Under the pieces are notes generated by a model. The model searched no databases. It was given only the letters and a program-made list of their open reading frames with translations, and had not been told where the DNA came from. Positions 1-6,662 of a stretch of DNA of 15,947 nucleotides are shown one piece after another. The stretch is from the NCBI GenBank assembly GCA_029259835.1, contig JAJDEL010000499.1:1-15947 (forward strand). Direction: 5' to 3'. This DNA comes from Planctomicrobium sp. Its GTDB lineage: Bacteria; Planctomycetota; Planctomycetia; Planctomycetales; Planctomycetaceae. Made by a program: the position numbers and the translations under genes. Position 1 is the stretch's first letter. Every line of letters begins with the position of its first letter.

Positions 1-2
1 TG

Positions 3-950
3 AAGAAAGACTTCCCTGAGCTCCGGCTGCGGATCTTCTTCTGCTTGGGGAACCATACCCCGGACCTTGTCCGGCGCTGTCTCAAAACGCTACCCCCCGG
101 GGTCATCATCGAGAAGGTCTATGACTGGAAGCCCCTGTACGAGGAGGCCGCGATGAGGGGGCAGAAGGTCATCCGCTACTCCGGCTGGATGCTGAACAAG
201 CCGCACTCGGTCGGCATTCGGCACTACACATCGTACTACCGGGATCGGCTGAGCCACGGTTACGAAAAGCGGCTGGCGGGTGTACTGCCCCTGTACAAGT
301 TCTACTCGAAGGATGCCTCCGCCTACAACCAGCGGGTACACAGCTATAACTTCAACGGCCTGGCGGAGTGGTCGTGGAATGTCAAAGGGCGAACTCCCAG
401 GGAGTTTGCCGTGGCCTGGGCCACACGCGAAGGATACGCGAACCCGACCAGAGTTGCCGACTGGGTCGAGTTGATGGAACCGGTGGAGTCAGCCATCATC
501 TATAAGCACCGCCCCCGCTGGCACTTCACTTATGACGCAGCGAAGTCATTCCGCGAGGGCAAGGCGTGCACGTTCCTGGACGACCAGGTCATCACCGACG
601 GATTGGCGGCATGCCGCCACGCGTTCGCAGTAGCCGAGGTGTTGGACAACCCCGACCTGGCTGCGGAGACTCGTCACGTCATGGCTGTTCTGTGGGCTCA
701 CGAGCGGCTCAATGCGCTATCTGCCGCCGTAGCCGGCCGGGGTGACGAGGGAGGTGGCAAGAGACTCCGGACCGCCCTGCAGGACTACGTCACGGCCGTG
801 CGTTCCGCAGCGACTTCTCTGGATCCGCTCATGGACTTGCTCACGGTGGAACCTAGATCGTTCGCCGTTAAGCTCAAGCAGCAGCAGGCGGAAGGCTGGA
901 AGAAGGCAGAGCAGGATATCACGGCGGCGGTGTTCGAATGGCTGAAGTGA
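3..950 (+). CDS. C-terminal part of a large DUF4838/glycosidase-like protein (5' end off window)
   Basis: The reading frame is open from base 3, so the gene very probably begins before the window; the TTG at 45 is only the first permitted start inside it. About 315 residues are visible. The first part is rich in Trp and Tyr, as in a TIM-barrel end. It includes the stretch EWSWNVKGRTPREFAVAWAT (about residues 122-141 of the visible part), which resembles C-terminal regions of planctomycete and verrucomicrobial GH20/GH67/DUF4838-type proteins. The last 130 residues are predicted-helical (Ala, Leu, Glu, Lys, Arg rich) and would form a C-terminal helical domain. No catalytic residue can be assigned with confidence. 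Codon use appears more G/C-rich at third positions than in the minus-strand genes of this window. The next gene downstream is a truncated DUF4838 N-terminus, so the two may come from related tandem genes. The family call is inference from sequence feel; coding status is secure. Confidence 0.6.
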   Translation, partial: KKDFPELRLRIFFCLGNHTPDLVRRCLKTLPPGVIIEKVYDWKPLYEEAAMRGQKVIRYSGWMLNKPHSVGIRHYTSYYRDRLSHGYEKRLAGVLPLYKFYSKDASAYNQRVHSYNFNGLAEWSWNVKGRTPREFAVAWATREGYANPTRVADWVELMEPVESAIIYKHRPRWHFTYDAAKSFREGKACTFLDDQVITDGLAACRHAFAVAEVLDNPDLAAETRHVMAVLWAHERLNALSAAVAGRGDEGGGKRLRTALQDYVTAVRSAATSLDPLMDLLTVEPRSFAVKLKQQQAEGWKKAEQDITAAVFEWLK

Positions 951-967
951 GTCCCGTGTGAGGCTTG

Positions 968-980
968 GGCGGTTTCCGCC
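968..980 (+). terminator. Small GC hairpin after the first gene
   Basis: The five-base arms GGCGG and CCGCC are separated by TTT, 17 nt after the stop codon at 950. The position fits a transcription terminator, but no T-tract follows, so this is a weak call. Confidence 0.25.
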
Positions 981-1051
981 GGACACGCAATATCGTTACC
1001 GTTCCGGGACAGCTTTCCGCACCAATTCAATGGAAGGCAGGACCAACATCA

Positions 1052-1067
1052 CTCAATTTTTTTTGAG
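1052..1067. repeat. Short inverted repeat around a T8 tract
   Basis: The arms CTCAA and TTGAG flank a run of Ts, 15 nt before the ATG at 1083. It could be a weak bidirectional terminator or a promoter-proximal element. The arms are only 5 bp, so it could be chance. Confidence 0.2.
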
Positions 1068-1082
1068 CGATATGGCATCACC

Positions 1083-1466
1083 ATGAGACAGTTTCGAATT
1101 GTTACCACCGTCTGCGCATTCAGTCTTTCCATCGCTCAGGTGAACGCCGAGGACCGGTTTCTTGTTGATGAAGGAAAGGCTTACGCTGAAATTATTATCA
1201 GCGAATCTCCGACGCGGTTGGCGGCAGCTGAGCTGCAAACCTGCGTTGCGAAGATTTCCGGCGCTCGGCTTCCAATCAGAGTCGAGCCTTTCGTTGATGT
1301 TCCGGTTCAGATCTATGTAGGCGAGAGCCCATACGCGGCGAAACTCGGCGTCACCGCTGATCGTCTCGAACACGGCGCTTACCGCATTGCTTCCCGATTC
1401 GGGATGCGCCGTGGACTGCGAGACATCGTGTTGACACCCCCTCCAACCTGGGTCGATGCGCGGTGA
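1083..1466 (+). pseudogene. Truncated N-terminal fragment of a DUF4838-like secreted protein
   Basis: The frame gives 127 residues. Residues 1-22 form a Sec signal peptide, with probable cleavage after VNA. The following segment (AEIIISESPTRLAAAELQT, then ISGARLPIRVEP, then VQIYVGESPYAAKLGVTADR) closely matches the N-terminal alpha-glucuronidase-like domain found ahead of DUF4838 in large planctomycete proteins. There a long catalytic-type region should follow the GAYRIAS stretch (about residue 102). Here the family pattern stops at that point and an unrelated tail ends at TGA, inside a 33-nt repeat that also ends the gene at 1622. Family members are normally several hundred residues long, so this is a truncated gene. 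The ATG at 1083 is the natural start because the signal peptide begins there; no clear Shine-Dalgarno is visible. The fragment might still be expressed as a small secreted protein. Confidence 0.7.
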
Positions 1467-1467
1467 C
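1435..1467 (+). repeat. 33-nt gene-end repeat, copy A
   Basis: This 33-base segment matches 3339-3371 at 30 of 33 positions. A shared 14-mer (CACCCCCTCCAACC) and a shared 13-mer (GATGCGCGGTGAC) flank a 6-nt variable centre (TGGGTC here, CGAGGC in copy B). In both copies the host gene reads through in the same frame and stops at the TGA inside the second block, giving PPPT-x-x-DAR-stop. Its nature (mobile-element end, recombination scar or dispersed intergenic repeat) cannot be settled from the window. Confidence 0.8.
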
Positions 1468-1505
1468 GGAGCCGCGGGGTTGAATAAGGAATTTCCTGGC
1501 AGTAA

Positions 1506-1601
1506 AATTTGGGCCGCTCGATCATGCTCGGCGGTCTTGAGGCTGTTCTCCCTATTCAGGCCATGGCCGACCTGATCGCCTTTCTCCGGGAGAAGCCGTG
1601 A
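1506..1601 (+). pseudogene. 3' remnant of a cytochrome c / haem-binding protein gene
   Basis: The frame is open from after a TAA at 1503 to the TGA at 1599. It reads GGLEAVLPIQAMADLIAFLR followed by EKP-stop (from 1530). This pattern, ending in MADLIAFLR, is typical of the last helix of planctomycete c-type cytochrome domains (the PVC haem-binding proteins and their relatives). No CxxCH haem motif or other upstream part is present; the segment directly follows the 33-nt repeat copy A. An ATG at 1524 would allow a 25-residue peptide, but decay is more likely. What is seen is a protein-like 3' end; the family assignment rests on recall of that C-terminal motif. Confidence 0.45.
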
Positions 1602-1621
1602 ACTCTTTTACTGTTACCTAG

Positions 1622-3370
1622 ATGAAGAACCTATTCCTTCAAACCTTGCCTGCCTGCCTCTTCCTGGCAAGTTGCTGGACCGTCCTGAATGCACAGGAAC
1701 GCGATCCCGAAGGGCATTGGAAATTACAGGGAGATTTGCTGGACGGTTCCGGTAACAATAACACGGCGAGTAATCACGGGGCGGATCTCAGTGCGGTTGG
1801 AGTCAAGGGAAAAAAGGGTGGAGCCGCGCAATTTGACGGGCGCAGGAGCTACATCGAAATTCCGCATAGCCAATCTCTGGCATTGGGAAGCGGAGATTTC
1901 TCAGTTTCGCTGTGGGTGCATACTACGGAGAAAATGGATGACAACCCGGGTGATCTGATCACCAAATACGATCCGGAAACCCGCCGGGGATTTAATCTCA
2001 GCCTCGTCAACCATGCGGGAGTAGTCGGCAGCCAGGCGAACTATCGCAACATCCAGTTTGGCATCGACAATGGCAAGCAATCAGATCAATGGCGCGACGA
2101 GGGACGCCCGGGAAAATCGATTTTTATCCACAGCATGGCGGTTCACGACGGGAACCTGTTTGTGGGAACGGTCGAGGGGCGTACCAACGATGACAAGGGC
2201 CATGTTTATCGTTACAGAAAGACCGGGGAATGGGAGGATCTTGGAGCACCGTGGAAAAGCAACGGAGTCACTTCGATGGCGAGTTTTCAGGGGAAACTGC
2301 ATGTCGGTGTGTCGCGGGTTCTGCTGCATTATTCTGGTCTGGAGCCGACACTTTCGCATCACATTGGCGGCAAGGTCTTCCGGCTCGAGGATGACGGCCG
2401 GTGGACGGACCTTGGCCAGTTGCTGGGTCTGGACGGGGTCAATGGACTGGTTAATTTCAAGGGCAAACTCTATGCGACGGGATTCTATCAGCCGGGATTC
2501 TTTCGCTTCGAGGGAGGGACGGAATGGCGCGCGATGGGAACGCCCGATGATCTGCGAACGGAGGCCCTGACCGTCCACAATGGAGCCATCTATGCCACTT
2601 CCTACGACGAAGGTTCCGTCTTTCGTTTTGATGGAACGGGCTGGCATCGCACCGGATCGCTCGGCACTGCGAGCCGGACGCAGGCGTATTGGGATGGCAG
2701 CAAATGGGTTCCCACCGGCCTGAAAGGAGAAGAGACCGGAACCCAGGTCTACAGCCTCGGGCTTCACCAGGGAAAACTCGTAGCGGGAACCTGGCCGGAG
2801 GGCAAGGTCTACCGATACGAAGGCGGTACGACGTGGGAGTCCACTGGACGTCTCGGGGAAGAACAGGAGATCATGGGATCCAATCACTACAATGGCAAAC
2901 TGTACGCCGGGTCATTGCCGATGGCGGAAATTTTCCGTTATGACGGCGATGAACAATGGAGGTCGGTGGGGCGAGTCGACTTCACCGAGGATGTGATCTA
3001 TCGCCGCGCTTTTTCGTTGGCTGTTTTCAGGGGCAGGTTGTTCTCGGGCACGTTCCCCTCAGGCCATGTGCGTTCTTTTGAGGCAGGTAAGGTCGTGAGC
3101 TTCGACGAAGAACTCGCAAGCGGCTGGCGCCATATTGCGGCCGTGAAAGAGGGCGGCAGACTGAAACTTTTCATCGATGGCAAACGGGTGGCGGAGTCAG
3201 ACGAGTTTGACGCGAAGGATTTTGATCTGACGAACGAGGCTCCGCTGCAGATCGGGTTCGGTCAGTATGATTTTTTCAACGGCAGGATCAGGGATGTGCG
3301 CCTCTACCGGCGGGCGCTGACGGAGGCAGAGGTGACTGCACCCCCTCCAACCCGAGGCGATGCGCGGTGA
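1622..3370 (+). CDS. Secreted LamG-domain protein with an inserted seven-repeat beta-propeller
   Basis: The product is 582 residues. Residues 1-24 are a signal peptide (cleavage after LNA); an LASC sequence at 15-18 could alternatively act as a lipobox. Residues 31-150 are the first half of a LamG/concanavalin-like jellyroll (AAQFDGRRSYIEIP, then FSVSLWVHT). Residues 172-490 carry seven repeats with the pattern x-x-G-x-L-Y-x-G-T, G-x-V-Y-R-Y-x-G, W-x-x-x-G, starting near 172, 219, 276, 316, 379, 420 and 466, as in a Kelch-like seven-bladed propeller. Residues 491-572 complete the LamG fold (GWRHIAAVKEG, LKLFIDGK, GRIRDVRLYRRALTEAEV). The propeller is thus nested in the jellyroll. The last ten residues come from the 33-nt repeat copy B, so the original C-terminus may be lost. 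Glycan binding is likely for LamG; no catalytic residues are evident. The gene has no clear Shine-Dalgarno; the ATG is fixed by the signal peptide. Confidence 0.85.
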   Translation: MKNLFLQTLPACLFLASCWTVLNAQERDPEGHWKLQGDLLDGSGNNNTASNHGADLSAVGVKGKKGGAAQFDGRRSYIEIPHSQSLALGSGDFSVSLWVHTTEKMDDNPGDLITKYDPETRRGFNLSLVNHAGVVGSQANYRNIQFGIDNGKQSDQWRDEGRPGKSIFIHSMAVHDGNLFVGTVEGRTNDDKGHVYRYRKTGEWEDLGAPWKSNGVTSMASFQGKLHVGVSRVLLHYSGLEPTLSHHIGGKVFRLEDDGRWTDLGQLLGLDGVNGLVNFKGKLYATGFYQPGFFRFEGGTEWRAMGTPDDLRTEALTVHNGAIYATSYDEGSVFRFDGTGWHRTGSLGTASRTQAYWDGSKWVPTGLKGEETGTQVYSLGLHQGKLVAGTWPEGKVYRYEGGTTWESTGRLGEEQEIMGSNHYNGKLYAGSLPMAEIFRYDGDEQWRSVGRVDFTEDVIYRRAFSLAVFRGRLFSGTFPSGHVRSFEAGKVVSFDEELASGWRHIAAVKEGGRLKLFIDGKRVAESDEFDAKDFDLTNEAPLQIGFGQYDFFNGRIRDVRLYRRALTEAEVTAPPPTRGDAR

Positions 3371-3371
3371 C
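3339..3371 (+). repeat. 33-nt gene-end repeat, copy B
   Basis: This is the second copy of the element at 1435-1467, with three mismatches confined to the 6-nt centre. It starts exactly where the LamG homology ends (after the ALTEAEV motif) and supplies the last codons and stop of the gene. Sequences flanking the two copies are otherwise unrelated. A second frame through copy B (3336-3440) reads on beyond the repeat as LHPLQPEAMRGD and ends in VDAIRRALPQ-stop. That looks protein-like and may be a fused 3' scrap of another gene. Confidence 0.8.
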
Positions 3372-3540
3372 AGCCGACCGAAGGGGCACAATCCCGCCAA
3401 ACGCAATGTCGATGCCATCCGTCGGGCCTTGCCCCAGTGAGGAAGAGTCTCGAAGCGAGGCTCCGCAAATGAATCGTAGAATACGACGTCCAGTAATCTG
3501 CTCATGCTGGTTTAATCACATTCAGTGACAAAGACGACAA

Positions 3541-5871
3541 ATGAAACTTATGAAAAGACGCATTCTTCTCTCCGCCGTCAGCCTGTTCATTACCAGCCTG
3601 GCCTCGACATTGTCAGCGCAGGCGCCTGCCACATTCGTTAAACCCACACCGACCGAGCGCGTTGCTCTCTGGTCCGGCAAAGCGCCCGTTGGCGGCGGCA
3701 AGTTTGAGGATTGCAACTTGGAACTCGAGGTATTCCTTCCGCCTGCCGACAAGGCCAACGGTGCCAGCATCGTACTTTGTCCCGGCGGCGGCTACATCCG
3801 CCACGTCACTGATCGGGAAGGCTATCCCATCGCACAATGGCTCAGCGAGCACGGTATTGCCACAATCATCCTGGAGTATCGACTGCCGAAGCTGCGTCAT
3901 CAGGTGCCGTTACTCGACGCCCAGCGCGCCATCCGCCTCACCCGTGCCAACGCCGCTGCGTGGAAAATTGACCCGAAACGTATCGGCATTCTCGGTTTCT
4001 CCGCCGGCGGTCACGTTGCTTCGACTGCCGCCACGCACTTCGATAACGGCAACGCCGATTCGCCCGATCCCATCGAGCGACTAAGTTGCCGGCCCGATTT
4101 CTCCTGGCTCGTCTATCCCGTCGTCACGATGGGCAAATACACGAACACCGGCTCCAGGAACGAACTCCTTGGTCCTGATCCGAAGCCCGAACTCGTCCGG
4201 CTTTATTCCAATGAAACGCAGGTTACGTCCGACACTCCGCCCACGTTTCTCGCGCATGCCGTTGATGACAAACCCGTGCCGCCTGAAAACAGCCGCCATT
4301 TTGTCGCTGCCATGAAAGCCCAACGGGTTCCGGTCGAACTGCTGGAACTCCCGTCAGGCGGTCATGGTCTCAACGGCTGCAAGGGGCCGCTCTGGGAGCA
4401 ATGGAAAGCCGCCGCGATAAAGTGGCTTGCAGGTCAACAGCTCGTTGCTGCAACGGATCAGACTCACGCCCTGATCGCCCGTGCTGCATCCGTAGAACTG
4501 AAGACGAAATCTACTCCACCGCCAGGAAACCCACTGGAGCATCATGCGTCCGGCTTCGCGAAGATTCTTTGTTCGGCCGTGTTCGTCACTGGCCTGGACC
4601 CGGAGTTCGCAGCCGAGAATATTGGCTACTTTACGGCCCCATACGAGGAGCGGGCCAAAATGAAATGGCGTGTCGATCGAGAAAACAAGGCCGTTCACGT
4701 AACGCTGCCCAACGGTGTCACTCGCACGGCAAAGTTTATAGGTGACCTTGGCTGTCTGACATTGCCTCGCGGTGAGAAGTCGCCTTTCTTTGATCCGCCG
4801 AACATCGAATCAAATCTGCCGGATGCTGCGAAAACGAAGTGGCCGATGGGTGACGTGTTGCCCGGCGGCGGGCTTCCCGCAGATCTTGACACGACGGCCG
4901 TGGCGAAAGCAGTCGACGCTGCGTTTGAGCCTCGGGACGCTTTGACGGCGGCCTATGTCGTCACCTGGAAAGGAAGAATTATCGGCGAGCGGTATCGGGA
5001 TGGAATCACCATGCACACGCCCCTGGAAAGTTGGTCCATGGGTAAAAGCCTGACCGCCACATTGTTAGGAACTCTGATCAAAGATGGCGTGTATTCGCTG
5101 GATCAACCCGCGCCGATTCCCGAATGGCAAATCGAGAATGATCCTCGCAGGAAAATTCGCATCGCCGATATTCTGCACATGTCGAGTGGTCTGAGATTTC
5201 GAGCTCCGCATGATCCGGACTTCGATCCGGCGGACGGCTATCCCGATCATCGCTACGTTTACACCGGTGCCGTCAATTCATTCGAGTGGGCAGTAAAGCG
5301 ACCCCTGCAATGGGCTCCGAATACCGTTGGCCGTTACCGCAATTCGGATCCGGTTACGGCGAACTACCTGATCCGCCTGGCCGTCGAAAAACGTGGCGGG
5401 GACTACCACAGCTTTCCTCAACGCGCGCTCTTCGACAAGTTGGGGATGCGTGACATGGTTCTGGAAACCGATCCGTACGGCAACTTTCTATTGCAGGGAT
5501 ACGAGTTCGGGGCAGCTCGCGACTGGTCGCGATTGGGCAATCTTTATCTGCAAGACGGTGTCTGGAGCGGGAAACGCGTGCTGCCCAAGGGTTTCGTGAA
5601 ATTCGTCAGCACGCTGGCCCCGGCCTGGGTCGCGGACGCTAGGCCGATCTACGGCGGCTTTTTCTGGATCAACGGAACCGAGCGGTTTCCAATTCCAAAA
5701 GACGCCTATTACATGGCGGGGGCCGGCGGCCAATACACGATCATCATTCCGTCGCACGATCTGGTCGTCGTGAGAATGGGCCACTACAAAGGATCCGATG
5801 TCGGTTTCGAAGCACTCCGAAAGTCGTTGACGTTGCTGATGCAGGCGGTAGGCAATCGCCGAAGGGAGTAA
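3541..5871 (+). CDS. Secreted fusion: acetyl-xylan-esterase-like alpha/beta hydrolase plus beta-lactamase-fold serine hydrolase
   Basis: The product is 776 residues. Residues 1-26 are a signal peptide (cleavage after LSA). Residues 40-300 are a BD-FAE/acetyl-esterase-like alpha/beta hydrolase: an oxyanion motif PGGGY at 81-85, nucleophile elbow GFSAGG with Ser154, the acid probably Asp242 or Asp243 (VDDKPVPP), and His275 in SGGHGLN. Residues 305-770 are a complete class C beta-lactamase / 6-aminohexanoate-dimer-hydrolase-like domain: SMGK with nucleophile Ser499 and Lys502, YRN at 599-601 as the Tyr-x-Asn motif, and GAGGQYTIIIP near 727-737 in the place of the third motif. Each half is about the length of a free-standing enzyme, and the second half lacks only its own signal peptide. 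The esterase would remove acyl groups from polysaccharides; the substrate of the second half is unknown (ester or amide). No clear Shine-Dalgarno is present. The start ATG at 3541 or the one at 3550 would both keep the signal peptide. Confidence 0.88.
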   Translation: MKLMKRRILLSAVSLFITSLASTLSAQAPATFVKPTPTERVALWSGKAPVGGGKFEDCNLELEVFLPPADKANGASIVLCPGGGYIRHVTDREGYPIAQWLSEHGIATIILEYRLPKLRHQVPLLDAQRAIRLTRANAAAWKIDPKRIGILGFSAGGHVASTAATHFDNGNADSPDPIERLSCRPDFSWLVYPVVTMGKYTNTGSRNELLGPDPKPELVRLYSNETQVTSDTPPTFLAHAVDDKPVPPENSRHFVAAMKAQRVPVELLELPSGGHGLNGCKGPLWEQWKAAAIKWLAGQQLVAATDQTHALIARAASVELKTKSTPPPGNPLEHHASGFAKILCSAVFVTGLDPEFAAENIGYFTAPYEERAKMKWRVDRENKAVHVTLPNGVTRTAKFIGDLGCLTLPRGEKSPFFDPPNIESNLPDAAKTKWPMGDVLPGGGLPADLDTTAVAKAVDAAFEPRDALTAAYVVTWKGRIIGERYRDGITMHTPLESWSMGKSLTATLLGTLIKDGVYSLDQPAPIPEWQIENDPRRKIRIADILHMSSGLRFRAPHDPDFDPADGYPDHRYVYTGAVNSFEWAVKRPLQWAPNTVGRYRNSDPVTANYLIRLAVEKRGGDYHSFPQRALFDKLGMRDMVLETDPYGNFLLQGYEFGAARDWSRLGNLYLQDGVWSGKRVLPKGFVKFVSTLAPAWVADARPIYGGFFWINGTERFPIPKDAYYMAGAGGQYTIIIPSHDLVVVRMGHYKGSDVGFEALRKSLTLLMQAVGNRRRE

Positions 5872-6259
5872 GAGGTCCACCGGACTTCGATTCTATCAGA
5901 ACTCATTCTTGGTTCTTTGAGCGCTCGAAGTCGGGTGCCGTTTTGTCATCAGGTTGAACACGCAAAGGACCGGGTGTTCGGTTGAACCGACACCGCTCAG
6001 GTCGACAACCCCGAAGAAACGTACGTCAGAATCTCTCAAAGTTCGTTACGCGCGTTGGTCTACTGGCTTCCCATTCTTCTCTTCGCGGACCGAATCCGGA
6101 TAATTAACAGCAATCGCTTCGTGATAATCCAACGGGAGTTACCAACATCGATTACTTCCTTCCGCCTATGATTCGATGAATTGGAAGGTGATTTTCGCGA
6201 TGCCTTAGGTGCCGGAGGGGATAATTACTGATCTTTAATTTCTTGATTGGGAGAGAGGA
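5872..6259. other. Intergenic stretch without a supported gene
   Basis: No convincing coding frame was seen. An imperfect palindrome lies at 5973-5994 (GGTGT and CGGTT pairing with AACCG and ACACC, one bulged T). It has a tight loop and no T-tract, about 100 nt after the stop of the fusion gene, so a terminator role is only possible. The last 15 bases hold the ribosome binding site of the small gene at 6260. Confidence 0.5.
6249..6253 (+). promoter_or_regulatory. Shine-Dalgarno GGGAG for the 35-residue gene
   Basis: GGGAG is followed by AGAGGA and then the ATG at 6260, giving 6 nt spacing from the core. This is among the clearest ribosome binding sites in the window and is the main reason for accepting such a short gene. 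Confidence 0.55.
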
Positions 6260-6367
6260 ATGAGTGAAAGTAAGTCGACGGAAGAGAAATTAGATATCTC
6301 ACCGTGGTTGTGGATTGGCGGTTTCATATCTGCCGTCATGGCATTTATTTGGCTGGGCGTTCGGTAG
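6260..6367 (+). CDS. Small single-pass membrane protein, 35 residues
   Basis: The frame starts at ATG 6260 and ends at TAG 6365-6367. The N-terminal 13 residues are hydrophilic and charged (MSESKSTEEKLDI). They are followed by a hydrophobic segment (WLWIGGFISAVMAFIWLGV, residues 16-34) and a terminal Arg. This is the layout of a one-helix membrane microprotein with a cytoplasmic or periplasmic charged head. A GGGAG sequence is well placed upstream. No family is recognised. It is flanked by poorly coding DNA on both sides, so it is probably monocistronic. A chance frame is possible, but the combination of start signal, charged head and an uninterrupted helix of the right length argues for a gene. 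Confidence 0.55.
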   Translation: MSESKSTEEKLDISPWLWIGGFISAVMAFIWLGVR

Positions 6368-6662
6368 TTGGGAGGAAGGTCATATTCGGTTCCCAGTCGA
6401 CTGATCGGTCAGTTCGCCGACTTGCGCATCCCTTCGTCGAGCGCGACGTTTTCTCACTGGCGTCTGCAACCACTTCTTTCGGCTGAAATTCAATACGATT
6501 CGTGGGCATTTATCCAGACTCACTTTTCGGCCGACAATTCTTGCTCGCCGTCCCAGCGGTGTGCACAGAGGATGCTGCCTTTGGCCGCGCTGTAGTCAAC
6601 GCGGGCGACATTCGGAGCTAAGAGAGTTGGGCGCTCGGCTCTGAGGCGACAAACGCTAGGTC
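6368..6662. other. Intergenic stretch with a possible minus-strand gene scrap
   Basis: No plus-strand gene is supported. On the minus strand, a frame ending at 6520-6522 reads ARVDYSAAKGSILCAHRWDG, then EQELSAEK-stop, over about 6520-6625. It looks protein-like but has no start and no recognised family. It lies just downstream of the PQQ gene, in another frame, and may be the remnant of a gene 3' end. Confidence 0.3.

Noticed and set aside
1429..1488. Integron attC-like site around repeat copy A (CAACC ... GGTTG arms and a GTTGAAT)
   Set aside because: The core positions do not match RYYYAAC properly, copy B has no matching GTTRRRY partner downstream, and no integrase gene is present.
2081..2887. 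Long minus-strand frame inside the LamG gene
   Set aside because: It lies opposite a well-supported propeller coding region, has no domain pattern and no start signal.
5973..5994. Imperfect palindrome as a terminator of the fusion gene
   Set aside because: The loop is too tight, one base is bulged, no T-tract follows, and it is about 100 nt from the stop codon.
6170..6240. Possible remnant frame reading YDSMNWKVIFAMP, stop, VPEG
   Set aside because: It contains an internal stop and matches no family I can name; too short to separate from chance.
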